A stretch of 64,000 bases of DNA from Maritalea porphyrae (lineage in GTDB: Bacteria; Pseudomonadota; Alphaproteobacteria; Rhizobiales; Devosiaceae), in assembly GCF_027213965.1 (NCBI RefSeq), contig NZ_JAPWGX010000001.1:372001-436000 (forward strand), in the 5' to 3' direction. The first letter of the stretch is position 1, and each line of letters begins with the position of its first letter. Below are positions 51,759 through 60,577 of this stretch, piece after piece. The position numbers and the translations under genes were made by a program. Below the pieces are notes generated by a model that worked only from the letters and a program-made list of their open reading frames with translations, made no database searches and was not told the DNA's origin.

Positions 51759-53368
51759 TGTGAATTTTCCCCAAAGACTGAAGTGATATAGTTGGGCGAG
51801 AATATGGTGACGCTCTTGGCAGATTCAAAACCCGCTTGAATGTATAACGAGGGCCAAAGACCAACCACAACGATTATGCCAACCAGCGCCATTGTTGGCA
51901 ACAAGCCCCACACAAAGCCTCTTCTGTCCAACGGCTTAATATTGGCGTTAGGAATTTCAGACTGCTTGCCTTCCCGCCCGTTGCGCCAGAAAATATGTGC
52001 CCACAAGCGTGACCCAGCAATGGAGGTCAAAAGTGAATTTAGCAAGAGAGCGCCAATGACCCACCAGTGATAGACGGCCAACGGATCTTTTTGCGTTGTG
52101 AGGCTTATCCCGGCTTGCAGCAGCGTTAATTTCGGCCAAAATCCAAGGAATGGTGGAAGCCCTGCGGCAGCAAAAACAAGGATGAGAAACAATATTGATA
52201 AAGGCGAACTGGCTTTATAGAGCCCGCCAAGATGACGAATATCAGAAGTGCCTCCCATTCGCTCCACCAGCCCAACGGCCAAATAGAGTGCGGTCATGGT
52301 CAGCATCGAATGAACAGCATAAAGACTTGCGCCTGCTATGCCGTAGGGGGTGCCAAAAGCAAGCCCCGCAAGCATGGCGCCAATGCCACCCATCACCAAA
52401 AAACCAAGTGCACGTCGCGCGTTGGTTTGGGCCAGCGCACCAAGCGGCGACAAAACCAAAGTCAGAACAGCAACAACCATAAATGCGATTTGCAGCTGAG
52501 CGTGGGATTGCGGGATCAACATCAAGTGTACCCGCAAAAGTCCGTAGATGCCCACTTTTGTCAACAAGCCAGCAAACAGGGCAGATACCGCTGGGTCTGG
52601 CGCATGGTAAGATGCAGGCAGCCAGCTATTCACCGGAAACACTGCGGCTTTCATGGCGAATGCTAGGAAGAACAGCGCAGCAACCGACGCAATGGCACCG
52701 TTTTCCACAAGCGGGGCCTTGACCATAATATCGGCCATGTTGAGCGTGCCCACCAAACCATATATGTAAGCGATGCCGATCAGAAAGAATGTCGTCGCCA
52801 GAAAGTTGATAAAGCCATATTTGATCGCGGCATCAAGTTGAATCTTGCGCCCACCAATGACCATCAGGCCAAATGAGGCGATCAGCATGACCTCAAACCA
52901 CACGTAAAGATTGAACAAATCACCGGTTAGAAAAGCGCCTGAAACGCCTGTCAAAAGGATCAGCATCAAAGGGTGATAACCGTACTTGGTTTCGCGGTCC
53001 TCTACTTCGCTTTGCACGAAGAACAACACCACAATCATCACCACGGTAGATACCAGCGCAAACAGCGCACCCAAACTATCGGCAGTAAAACTGATGCCAA
53101 ATGGTGGCAACCAGTTCCCCATCGTCATGGTCAGGGTGCCTTTGGTAAAGACGGTTTGGATCAAGCTGAAATTTGCCAACAAAGTTGCCACCAAAATGGC
53201 GAACGAAAATGGCGCCTGCCATTCAGTTCTGTTGCGCAGCATCAGAAGAATTGCTGCACCCACCATGGGTAGCACAATCGGCCATACAACTACCCAATCA
53301 GCAATTGACGTTGCAACGTCCAGCATTGCTGGGGGGAGGTCTTTCGGTGTAGCTGCGGAGCTTGCCAT
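51755..53368 (-). CDS. mnhD: Na+/H+ antiporter subunit D (MnhD/MrpD/PhaD)
   Basis: A 537-residue, about 14-TM proton-translocating subunit related to complex I NuoL/M/N. Seen: GVSGAFLTGDLFNLYVWFEVM (conserved Glu in TM5, about 135-155), the Lys-bearing FFLAFAMKAAVFPVNSWLP (about 235), and YHAPDPAVSALFAGLLTKVG. Acts in the inner membrane exchanging Na+ for H+. Overlaps mnhE by four bases, follows mnhC by 21 bases. Confidence 0.97.
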   Translation of the reverse strand: MASSAATPKDLPPAMLDVATSIADWVVVWPIVLPMVGAAILLMLRNRTEWQAPFSFAILVATLLANFSLIQTVFTKGTLTMTMGNWLPPFGISFTADSLGALFALVSTVVMIVVLFFVQSEVEDRETKYGYHPLMLILLTGVSGAFLTGDLFNLYVWFEVMLIASFGLMVIGGRKIQLDAAIKYGFINFLATTFFLIGIAYIYGLVGTLNMADIMVKAPLVENGAIASVAALFFLAFAMKAAVFPVNSWLPASYHAPDPAVSALFAGLLTKVGIYGLLRVHLMLIPQSHAQLQIAFMVVAVLTLVLSPLGALAQTNARRALGFLVMGGIGAMLAGLAFGTPYGIAGASLYAVHSMLTMTALYLAVGLVERMGGTSDIRHLGGLYKASSPLSILFLILVFAAAGLPPFLGFWPKLTLLQAGISLTTQKDPLAVYHWWVIGALLLNSLLTSIAGSRLWAHIFWRNGREGKQSEIPNANIKPLDRRGFVWGLLPTMALVGIIVVVGLWPSLYIQAGFESAKSVTIFSPNYITSVFGENSQ

Positions 53369-53389
53369 GTTTTGCTCGTGACCTCTTTG

Positions 53390-53767
53390 TTAGTAGCTCA
53401 ATGGTGGTCGAGGGCTGTCTTCAGGCTCGGCCACACGCATTGTGTCAGTATTGTCTGCATTTAGCTCTTGATATGCCCGATAGGTAAGCACCAAAAGGAA
53501 CGCAAAAAGCGAAAAGCCAATCACGATCGCTGTCAGGATCAAAGCCTGTGGCAGAGGATTAGCGATAGGTTCTAGCGGTTGATATTGACCATTAGGCACA
53601 ATCGGTGGCACTTCGCGCGTAACGCGGCCAATTGTGAAAATCAACAAGTTCACCGCATTGCCCAGAATAGCAACACCCAGCAACATGCGGATCAAAGAGC
53701 GCGACAACAAAAGATAGATTGCGACAGTGAAGAAGAGACCAATCAGAATTGCTAATGCTGTTTCCAT
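53390..53767 (-). CDS. mnhC: Na+/H+ antiporter subunit C (MnhC/MrpC/PhaC)
   Basis: A 125-residue NuoK-like subunit with three TM helices: LLSRSLIRMLLGVAILGNAV and PQALILTAIVIGFSLFAF. The C-terminal tail (ELNADNTDTMRVAEPEDSP) is longer than in many MrpC. Coupled to mnhB with a one-base overlap. Confidence 0.96.
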   Translation of the reverse strand: METALAILIGLFFTVAIYLLLSRSLIRMLLGVAILGNAVNLLIFTIGRVTREVPPIVPNGQYQPLEPIANPLPQALILTAIVIGFSLFAFLLVLTYRAYQELNADNTDTMRVAEPEDSPRPPLSY

Positions 53768-54192
53768 TATTTGCCATCCTCATCTTCTTCAAGCGCCAGC
53801 GCAATTGTTGAGATCGCCCCCAACACCACAAAATAAACGCCAATATCAAAGAGCATGGGGGTCGATAGTGCCAATTCTGACCCGTCGCCCAAGTCAATAA
53901 ATAACCACAGTCCCATCAAAAAAGGCACGTCGACGAATGCTGACATCAAACCAGCAATTGCGGCCATTAGTACGCCAAATCCCGCGAAGGTGATGGGGTG
54001 AAACACCAGTGCTCTACGCACTTCTGATACGCCTGCCGAGATACCGTAAATAGCGATTGCTGAAGCAGCAATTAGCCCGCCAATAAAACCACCACCGGGT
54101 TCATTGTGCCCACGCAGCAACACGAAAATCGAGAACACCACCATTAGCGCGGTCAGATAAGGGGCGATGGTGCGGAAAATGATGGTATTCAT
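53767..54192 (-). CDS. mnhB: Na+/H+ antiporter subunit B (MnhB/MrpB)
   Basis: A 141-residue subunit with four TM helices and the hallmark [20 protein letters not shown] near residues 25-44. In several rhizobia MrpA and MrpB are fused; here they are two genes overlapping by four bases. Confidence 0.96.
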   Translation of the reverse strand: MNTIIFRTIAPYLTALMVVFSIFVLLRGHNEPGGGFIGGLIAASAIAIYGISAGVSEVRRALVFHPITFAGFGVLMAAIAGLMSAFVDVPFLMGLWLFIDLGDGSELALSTPMLFDIGVYFVVLGAISTIALALEEDEDGK

Positions 54193-56594
54193 GATGCGCT
54201 CCTCGCTTTGCTGGCTGCACGTTTTGCGCGCTGCCCTGCAGCTCGTTTTATTGCCCCAATGCCACGCTTTGGACCGCCTGCTCTAAGCCTGATCAGTGCC
54301 AAGATTGCGATACCTGCCGTCATGACCACCGAAATTTCGCCCAATGTATCCAAGGCGCGATAATCAACCAGAATAACATTTACGATATTGCGACCATGCG
54401 CAATTGGAACGCTGGTTTGAATAAAGAAATCAGTAAGGGTCGTGTCCAAATCAGTACGTAAAACAGCCAGCAACAATGTTGTCAGCCCAATGCCACAAAT
54501 CAGCGCCAATCCACCATCGCGTATGACTTCTTCAAAAACGCGATTGTCACGCTGGTCCAAGTGCAACTTGGTCATCACCAACGCCAAAATAACAACGGAC
54601 AGGGTTTCCACCATAAACTGAGTGAAACCCAAGTCGGGCGCGCCGAGTAATAAGAAAATAAGCGCTACGGCAAACCCTTGAATACCGAGCGAAACGATAG
54701 CGACCAACCGGGTCCGGCCAAAAACAACAGCAAACAGACCAAGCACGGCAATCAGTAAAACACCCCATTCTTGGAAGCGTAGCTGTGGCAACACATTTGG
54801 TACATCAGGCAAACTGCCGTTGAGCACCATTGGTGTATAGATTGCAACGCCAAGCGCCACGAAAACCAGTATGAGATATTGCTCTAGCCGACCATGATGG
54901 AACAGCCTTGTGATCCAATCTGCAAACCGAACTAGACCAAACATTGCTTGGTCAAACCCTTTGTCAGGCCCCCAGGTCCAAACCCGCGCAAGTGCCTGAA
55001 GCAGATCACGTATCCGATCCAGTTTCCACAAGACGATGCCGCCAACTATCCACGTCACGACGGACAGGCCAAGCGGGATTGGGTCGAAGTGCAAACCCAG
55101 ATGGTTTGAGACTTTATGGTTATATATGGCACTGGCGGAAGGAGAGAAGAACCAATCACCGAACTGATGGATAAACAGGCCCACGACGACGCCCAAAACT
55201 GCTAGAATAGCTGGTCCAACAAGCATGGACAATGGCGCTTCATGGGGGGTTTTCGGCGTCGCAATGCGCACGCCCAAGAAGGGGCGAATGGCGATTGCCG
55301 CACCTGCAGCCATCATCAATGCATTGCCCACAAGTGCAGTGACCGCAAGCAGCCAGTGTTGCCACTCCATTCCTTTTGCGATCAAGTAAATCTCTTCCTT
55401 TGCGAAAAAGCCGAGTGCAACCGGAAGTCCGGCCATTGAAGCTGCGGCAAGTGCCGCGCCAAAGAAGGTGACTGGTAGAGATTTCCAAATGCCAGACACT
55501 TGAGTAATGTCTCGCGTCCCCGTTTCATGGTCAATGGAGCCCACCACCATGAACAAGCCTCCTTTGTAGAAGGAGTGCGCAACCAAGAACAACATGGCGG
55601 CCAAAATGCCCTCTTTGGAACCATTGCCTATCAACATGACAAGCATGCCAAGCGACGCCATAGTCGTATAAGCGAGCATTTGTTTCATATCTGTTTGGCG
55701 AAGTGCCAAAAGTGCGCCGGTTATCAGCGTAATACCACCAAGTATTGGCAAGGTCACCTGCCATTCAACCGTTCCACCCAAAATCGGGCTCATGCGGGCC
55801 AGCAAATAAACCCCGGCTTTTACCATTGTTGCTGAGTGCAAATAGGCTGAAACTGGAGTTGGTGCTTCCATTGCGTTTGGCAACCAGAAGTGGAATGGCA
55901 CTTGAGCAGATTTTGTTGCAGCCCCAAATAAAACGAGGATAAATACAAGCAAATAAGTGGGCTGTTCGCTCATAAAACCGGGTTGTTGCAGCATTGTGCT
56001 GATGTCCAGCGTTCGCATGGTGAACGCCATCAACAACAAACCAGCAAGCAAAAGCAGTCCACCACCACCGGTTACCACAAGCGCCTGAATTGCAGCGCGA
56101 CGGGAAGCTTGGCGCGAATGGTCAAACCCAATCAACAAGAATGATGTGATCGAAGTGAGTTCCCAAAACACAAACAAGGTGATGATATTGTCCGACATCA
56201 CAAGGCCGAGCATTGAGCCCATGAACATGAGAATGAACGCATAGAATCGGCCAAGATGATAATGACCGTTCAGATACCCACCCGAATAAATGACGATAAA
56301 GGCGCCGATGCCAGAAATCAGCAGGCCAAACACCAGACTGAGCCCATCAAGATAGAAGCTTAGTTGAATACCAAGGTTTGGAATCCATGGTAGTGCAAAT
56401 TGGATTTTTTCGCCTTGGGCAATTAAATCCACAAAGCTGAGCAGATACAAAAAGATACTCGTTGGAATAAGCGCGAGAACCCAACCAGCGTGATTGGGCA
56501 AGAATCGCTTAACCGTCGGCGCAACAAACGCTGCAAGAAACGGCGCGATCGCAACAAGCAACATGGAGAAACTTTGCGATTGAGTTGGTATCAT
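54189..56594 (-). CDS. mnhA: Na+/H+ antiporter subunit A (MnhA/MrpA/PhaA)
   Basis: An 801-residue large subunit. The N-terminal 500 residues are NuoL-like: [21 protein letters not shown] (about 142) with the conserved Glu, [34 protein letters not shown] region (about 230) with the conserved Lys, and SHSFYKGG-type [13 protein letters not shown] (about 350). The C-terminal 250 residues contain the MrpA-specific part ([39 protein letters not shown]). First gene of the mnhABCDEFG operon, which exports Na+ and supports pH and salt tolerance, fitting a marine or saline habitat (inference). Confidence 0.97.
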   Translation of the reverse strand: MIPTQSQSFSMLLVAIAPFLAAFVAPTVKRFLPNHAGWVLALIPTSIFLYLLSFVDLIAQGEKIQFALPWIPNLGIQLSFYLDGLSLVFGLLISGIGAFIVIYSGGYLNGHYHLGRFYAFILMFMGSMLGLVMSDNIITLFVFWELTSITSFLLIGFDHSRQASRRAAIQALVVTGGGGLLLLAGLLLMAFTMRTLDISTMLQQPGFMSEQPTYLLVFILVLFGAATKSAQVPFHFWLPNAMEAPTPVSAYLHSATMVKAGVYLLARMSPILGGTVEWQVTLPILGGITLITGALLALRQTDMKQMLAYTTMASLGMLVMLIGNGSKEGILAAMLFLVAHSFYKGGLFMVVGSIDHETGTRDITQVSGIWKSLPVTFFGAALAAASMAGLPVALGFFAKEEIYLIAKGMEWQHWLLAVTALVGNALMMAAGAAIAIRPFLGVRIATPKTPHEAPLSMLVGPAILAVLGVVVGLFIHQFGDWFFSPSASAIYNHKVSNHLGLHFDPIPLGLSVVTWIVGGIVLWKLDRIRDLLQALARVWTWGPDKGFDQAMFGLVRFADWITRLFHHGRLEQYLILVFVALGVAIYTPMVLNGSLPDVPNVLPQLRFQEWGVLLIAVLGLFAVVFGRTRLVAIVSLGIQGFAVALIFLLLGAPDLGFTQFMVETLSVVILALVMTKLHLDQRDNRVFEEVIRDGGLALICGIGLTTLLLAVLRTDLDTTLTDFFIQTSVPIAHGRNIVNVILVDYRALDTLGEISVVMTAGIAILALIRLRAGGPKRGIGAIKRAAGQRAKRAASKARSAS

Positions 56595-56687
56595 TGCTGC
56601 CTCTTGATCTCAGTCTTTGATATGACAAAAACCGCCAACGCAATTGCGACTTGGCGAATCATCCCACACTTAGACGCCATTTGACCC

Positions 56688-56717
56688 GCCCTCAGGCGTG
56701 TGGACAAGACTGAGGGC
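56688..56717. other. Eight-pair hairpin upstream of mnhA
   Basis: GCCCTCAG and CTGAGGGC pair perfectly across 14 bases, about 95 bases before mnhA and after the acetyltransferase gene. It could be a terminator without T-run or part of the mnhA leader. Confidence 0.4.
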
Positions 56718-56771
56718 CACAAATCCGGCTAAAAACCGTGTACAATCCGCACAAGTTGGCAGATGCGTCCA

Positions 56772-57389
56772 TCATTCCAGCTCTTTGCCAAGTATGAGGG
56801 CGCCACTTTGTTCAATTTCTTTGAACCCTAGTGCTTTGTAAAAGCCAATTGCCTTCGTATTCTGCAACGCCACTCCCAGATGAACGCTAGGCGCACCAGC
56901 AGTTTTTAGGGTCTCTAGGGCCGCTGTCATCAGTTTTCGACCAAAGCCAGTGCCTTGAACTTGAGGCAATAGATTAATGTGAAGGTGCGCGGGGTAACTA
57001 TCTGCATAATCTGGCGCGGGCTGGCGCATGGCTTTGATTGTCGCCAACGCATTTTTGTCCTGCGCTGTTCGTGGCTTGAAAGCGAACAGTTTGCGTTCAA
57101 CTTCTGGCCACCAATGAGCCCATGCCCAATTTTCAAAGTGACGCGTGTTTGACGTTGATACAATAAACCCAACCACCTCTTGGTCGTGTTCCACCACAAA
57201 GCAGTGTTGGGGCGAATAGTGCAAATAAGGCGTTGCCCAAATGAGAGCCGGGAGATCAGGGCGCGAATAGAGCGCGCTTGCATCAGCGCCGCTGTTCGCT
57301 GTCATTAAACACGCACGTGCGATGCCCGCTTCATCTTCAAGCGTTGCAGAACGCATGTGCAGAGTTCGAGATGAAGGTGTTTGCCCCAA
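56772..57389 (-). CDS. GNAT-family N-acetyltransferase
   Basis: A 194-205-residue acetyl-CoA transferase. Seen: MRSATLEDEAGIARACLMT start of the fold, VVEHDQEVVGFIVST strand pair, the acetyl-CoA loop LPQVQGTGFGRKLM (Q-x-x-G-x-G), and NTKAIGFYKALGFKEIE at the C-terminus. Substrate unknown; peptide or small-molecule amine. The TTG at 57389 has AGGG eight bases upstream; an ATG at 57356 begins right at the domain and is an equally possible start. Confidence 0.85.
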   Translation of the reverse strand: MGQTPSSRTLHMRSATLEDEAGIARACLMTANSGADASALYSRPDLPALIWATPYLHYSPQHCFVVEHDQEVVGFIVSTSNTRHFENWAWAHWWPEVERKLFAFKPRTAQDKNALATIKAMRQPAPDYADSYPAHLHINLLPQVQGTGFGRKLMTAALETLKTAGAPSVHLGVALQNTKAIGFYKALGFKEIEQSGALILGKELE

Positions 57390-57548
57390 TTTTGTCGCCC
57401 TGTCGGTTCAACTGATGCCAAATGGTTGCCAATTGGCGCACATTCGTTAGTTTATGATTTTGCAGCGAATCCTACAAATTGGTTATCAAAGACCATATGT
57501 AGGTCCCAAGGTCGATAATGATCGGTCTGAAAAATCGTAAAAACCAGA

Positions 57549-57582
57549 GTTTGGCAGGCGCTATTGCATTTCACTGCCAAAC
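57549..57582. promoter_or_regulatory. Perfect 9-base inverted repeat in the ptrB leader
   Basis: GTTTGGCAG and CTGCCAAAC are separated by 16 bases and end three bases before the ribosome site of the oligopeptidase gene. Operator or leader hairpin. Confidence 0.5.
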
Positions 57583-57599
57583 GAAAAGGAATAGACACA

Positions 57600-59672
57600 A
57601 TGGGCACATCCACTCCGCCAATTGCAGAAACCCGCCCGCATTTAAGCGAGAACCACGGCCATAAACGTAATGACGTCTACCATTGGCTACGCGATGAAAA
57701 TTGGCAAAAGGTGATGCACGACCCTTCCGTGTTGCGCGAAGACATCCGCACCTATTTGGAAGCAGAAAACGCCCATTTTGAAGGCTTTATGGGCGCACAT
57801 GAGACGCTCAAAGACACGATTTACAAAGAAATTCGCGGCCGCATAAAAGAAGATGACACAACCGTGCCGTTCAAACACGGCCCGTTCTCCTATTTTTCCC
57901 GCACCCTTGAAGGGCAGCAATATAGCCAATTGTGTCGGATTGATCGCGATGGCGGCAACGAAGTGGTGCTGATCGACAATAATGTTGAGGCAGGCGACGG
58001 CTATTTCCGCTCTGGCGGTGCTTCGCATTCCCCAAATCACAAATATCTTGCTTGGTCTTGCGACCGTAAAGGCTCAGAGTATTTCACGATTTACGTTCGT
58101 GATCTTAAAACGGGCAAAGAACTTGAAGACCAGATCGTCAATACTTCTGGTGGATCGGTGTGGGCAGCTGACAGCAAAAGCTTCTTCTACATCATTCAAG
58201 ATGAAAACCACCGTCCCCACAAAGTGTTTCAGCACGTGTTGGGCGACGATGCAAAGAACGATCGCCTTGTTTACGAAGAGAAAAACCCTGGCTTTTTCCT
58301 TGGGTTGCACAAGACCAGTTCGGGCAACCTGATCTTGATCGATGCCAATGATCATGAAACTAGCGAGATCCGCTATATTGACGCGCACAATGCGAATGGC
58401 GCGCCAGTGCTGATCGCAGAACGTGTTGAGGGCCGAGAATATGGTGTCGAAGATGCGGGGGACACACTTTATATCGTCACTAACGCAGATGGTGCAATTG
58501 ATTTTAAAATGGTCACCACCCCCCTCGCCTCGCCAGGCGCTGAAAACTGGGTCGACCTGATTGAGCATCGCCCCGGTATTTTGATGCAAGGCTACTTCCT
58601 AAAAGACGGCTATTTGGTGCGCAAAGAGCAATTCAACGGATTGCCGCGCATAATCGTTCGCGATCTTTCGACTGGTGAAGAAGAAGCGATTAGCTTTGAC
58701 GAAGAAGCCTATACGCTTTCAGTTGCAGGTGGCTACGAGTACGAAAGCAGCGAAATTCGCTACTATTACTCGTCACCAACCACCCCTTCGCAGGTTTTTG
58801 ACTACGACTTGAAAACCAAAGAGCGCACTTTGCTTAAAACGCAAGAAATTCCATCTGGTCACGACCCTAAGGACTATGTGACACGGCGCTTGTTTGCGAC
58901 GGCACCAGATGGTGAGCAAGTACCCGTGACCATTCTGCATCGCAAAGACCTAAAACTGGATGGCAGCGCGCCATTGCTGCTTTATGGCTATGGTTCTTAT
59001 GGCATGTCGATGCCTGCTGGATTTTCCGAAAACAACCTTTCGCTTGTTGATCGTGGCATGGTTTATGCCATCGCTCACATTCGCGGTGGAATGGAAAAAG
59101 GTTATGCGTGGTACACAAGCGGCAAGCGTGAGAACAAAACCAACACATTTGATGACTTCATTGCTTCAGCAAACATGCTGATTGAAAAGGGATACACCTC
59201 AAAAGGCAAGATTGCAGCCATGGGCGGCTCTGCCGGTGGCATGTTAATGGGCGCAATTGCCAACAAAGCGCCGGAGCTGTTTGGCAGCATCATCGCGTTG
59301 GTGCCCTTTGTTGATGTGCTCAACACCATGCTTGACGACACTCTGCCGCTGACCCCGCCTGAATGGCCTGAATGGGGCAACCCGATTGAATCTAAAGAGG
59401 ACTATGAGCGCATTGCCGCCTATTCTCCTTACGACAACGTCGTTCCGCAGAACTATCCTTCCATGTTTGTGATGGCAGGCCTGACCGATCCGCGCGTTAC
59501 CTATTGGGAGCCTGCGAAATGGGTTGCCAAACTGCGCGTGACCAAAACAGACGGAAATCCGCTGATCCTAAAAACCCATATGGGCGCGGGTCACGGGGGC
59601 ATGTCCGGGCGGTTCGAGCGAATAAAAGAGGTTGCGATGGCTTATGTTTTCGCATTGGAAACTACAAAATAG
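57600..59672 (+). CDS. ptrB: Oligopeptidase B (S9A serine peptidase)
   Basis: A 690-residue prolyl-oligopeptidase-family enzyme that cuts small peptides after Arg/Lys. Seen: N-terminal DVYHWLRDENWQKVMHDP, a seven-bladed propeller (about 80-410), then the hydrolase domain: LLLYGYGSYGMSMPAGFSEN, IAHIRGGMEKGYAWY, nucleophile Ser in MGGSAGGMLMGAIAN, Asp in AGLTDPRVTYWEPAKW and His in HMGAGHGGMSGRF. The start at 57600 has AAGGA upstream; the extension to 57564 reads through the inverted repeat and is not used. Confidence 0.95.
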   Translation: MGTSTPPIAETRPHLSENHGHKRNDVYHWLRDENWQKVMHDPSVLREDIRTYLEAENAHFEGFMGAHETLKDTIYKEIRGRIKEDDTTVPFKHGPFSYFSRTLEGQQYSQLCRIDRDGGNEVVLIDNNVEAGDGYFRSGGASHSPNHKYLAWSCDRKGSEYFTIYVRDLKTGKELEDQIVNTSGGSVWAADSKSFFYIIQDENHRPHKVFQHVLGDDAKNDRLVYEEKNPGFFLGLHKTSSGNLILIDANDHETSEIRYIDAHNANGAPVLIAERVEGREYGVEDAGDTLYIVTNADGAIDFKMVTTPLASPGAENWVDLIEHRPGILMQGYFLKDGYLVRKEQFNGLPRIIVRDLSTGEEEAISFDEEAYTLSVAGGYEYESSEIRYYYSSPTTPSQVFDYDLKTKERTLLKTQEIPSGHDPKDYVTRRLFATAPDGEQVPVTILHRKDLKLDGSAPLLLYGYGSYGMSMPAGFSENNLSLVDRGMVYAIAHIRGGMEKGYAWYTSGKRENKTNTFDDFIASANMLIEKGYTSKGKIAAMGGSAGGMLMGAIANKAPELFGSIIALVPFVDVLNTMLDDTLPLTPPEWPEWGNPIESKEDYERIAAYSPYDNVVPQNYPSMFVMAGLTDPRVTYWEPAKWVAKLRVTKTDGNPLILKTHMGAGHGGMSGRFERIKEVAMAYVFALETTK

Positions 59673-59787
59673 TGCGGATTTAAAAAGTAATTTCTTATCG
59701 AAGTATTGTTGTCGCGGTTCCAACGGCTTATAAAGCTATAGAACTGCGGCGATATCGCTAAAAAGCTTTACAAAAACGGAGGCACCC

Positions 59788-60384
59788 ATGTCTTTAGAAC
59801 TTCCAGATCTACCCTATGCATATGATGCATTGGCACCTTACATGTCAGCCGAAACTCTTGAGTTTCACCATGACAAGCACCACCAAGCCTATGTAACCAA
59901 CGGCAATAAACTGCTTGAAGGTTCAGGTCTTGAAGGTAAATCGCTAGAAGACATCGTGCGCGAGAGCCACGGCAAAAACGCTGGCCTATTCAACAATGCG
60001 GCCCAGCACTACAACCACCTGCACTTCTGGAATTGGATGAAAGCAGATGGCGGCGGCGCAATTCCTGGTGAATTGGAAGCCAAAATCATTGCAGACCTAG
60101 GTTCAGTTGCTGCATTCCGCGAAGCATTTTTGAACGCTGGCGCTACACAGTTTGGTTCTGGTTGGGCATGGCTTGTTCTAAACAATGGCAAGCTTGAAGT
60201 CACCAAAACACCAAATGGCGAAAATCCATTGATCCACGGTCAAACCCCGCTTTTGGGTTGTGATGTTTGGGAGCACTCCTATTACATCGATTACCGCAAT
60301 GCGCGCCCGAAATATCTCGAAGCGTTCTTTGATTCTATGATCAATTGGGAATATGTGGCTGAGCTGTTTAACGCAGCCAGCTAG
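59788..60384 (+). CDS. sodB: Superoxide dismutase, Fe/Mn type
   Basis: A 198-residue cytoplasmic enzyme that dismutates superoxide. Seen: metal ligands His27 (LEFHHDKHHQAYV), His77 (AQHYNHLHFWNW), and the Asp/His pair in GCDVWEHSYYIDY; AGLFNNAAQH and WGWAWLVLNNG-type segment (FGSGWAWLVLNNGKLEVTK). The features fit the Fe-type or cambialistic group. GGAGG stands five bases before the ATG. A strong terminator follows. Confidence 0.96.
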   Translation: MSLELPDLPYAYDALAPYMSAETLEFHHDKHHQAYVTNGNKLLEGSGLEGKSLEDIVRESHGKNAGLFNNAAQHYNHLHFWNWMKADGGGAIPGELEAKIIADLGSVAAFREAFLNAGATQFGSGWAWLVLNNGKLEVTKTPNGENPLIHGQTPLLGCDVWEHSYYIDYRNARPKYLEAFFDSMINWEYVAELFNAAS

Positions 60385-60404
60385 CATTCTTAGTTGTTAG
60401 TTTT

Positions 60405-60439
60405 AAGCCCGCTCTTCCTTTGGTTGAGCGGGCTTTTTT
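60405..60439 (+). terminator. Intrinsic terminator after sodB
   Basis: A perfect ten-pair stem (AAGCCCGCTC with GAGCGGGCTT) with an 11-base loop and a T-run. Confidence 0.92.
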
Positions 60440-60577
60440 GTGTTTTTCCGATGCAAATCTCTGACGAGATGTTGGGGGGATCGCACTATCCAACCGCTGG
60501 AGTTTGATGATATGAATCCCACAAAAGCAAGCGTGATTTAGAGCAATTGCGACCTTGAATTCTGGTAAGGACAAGTT

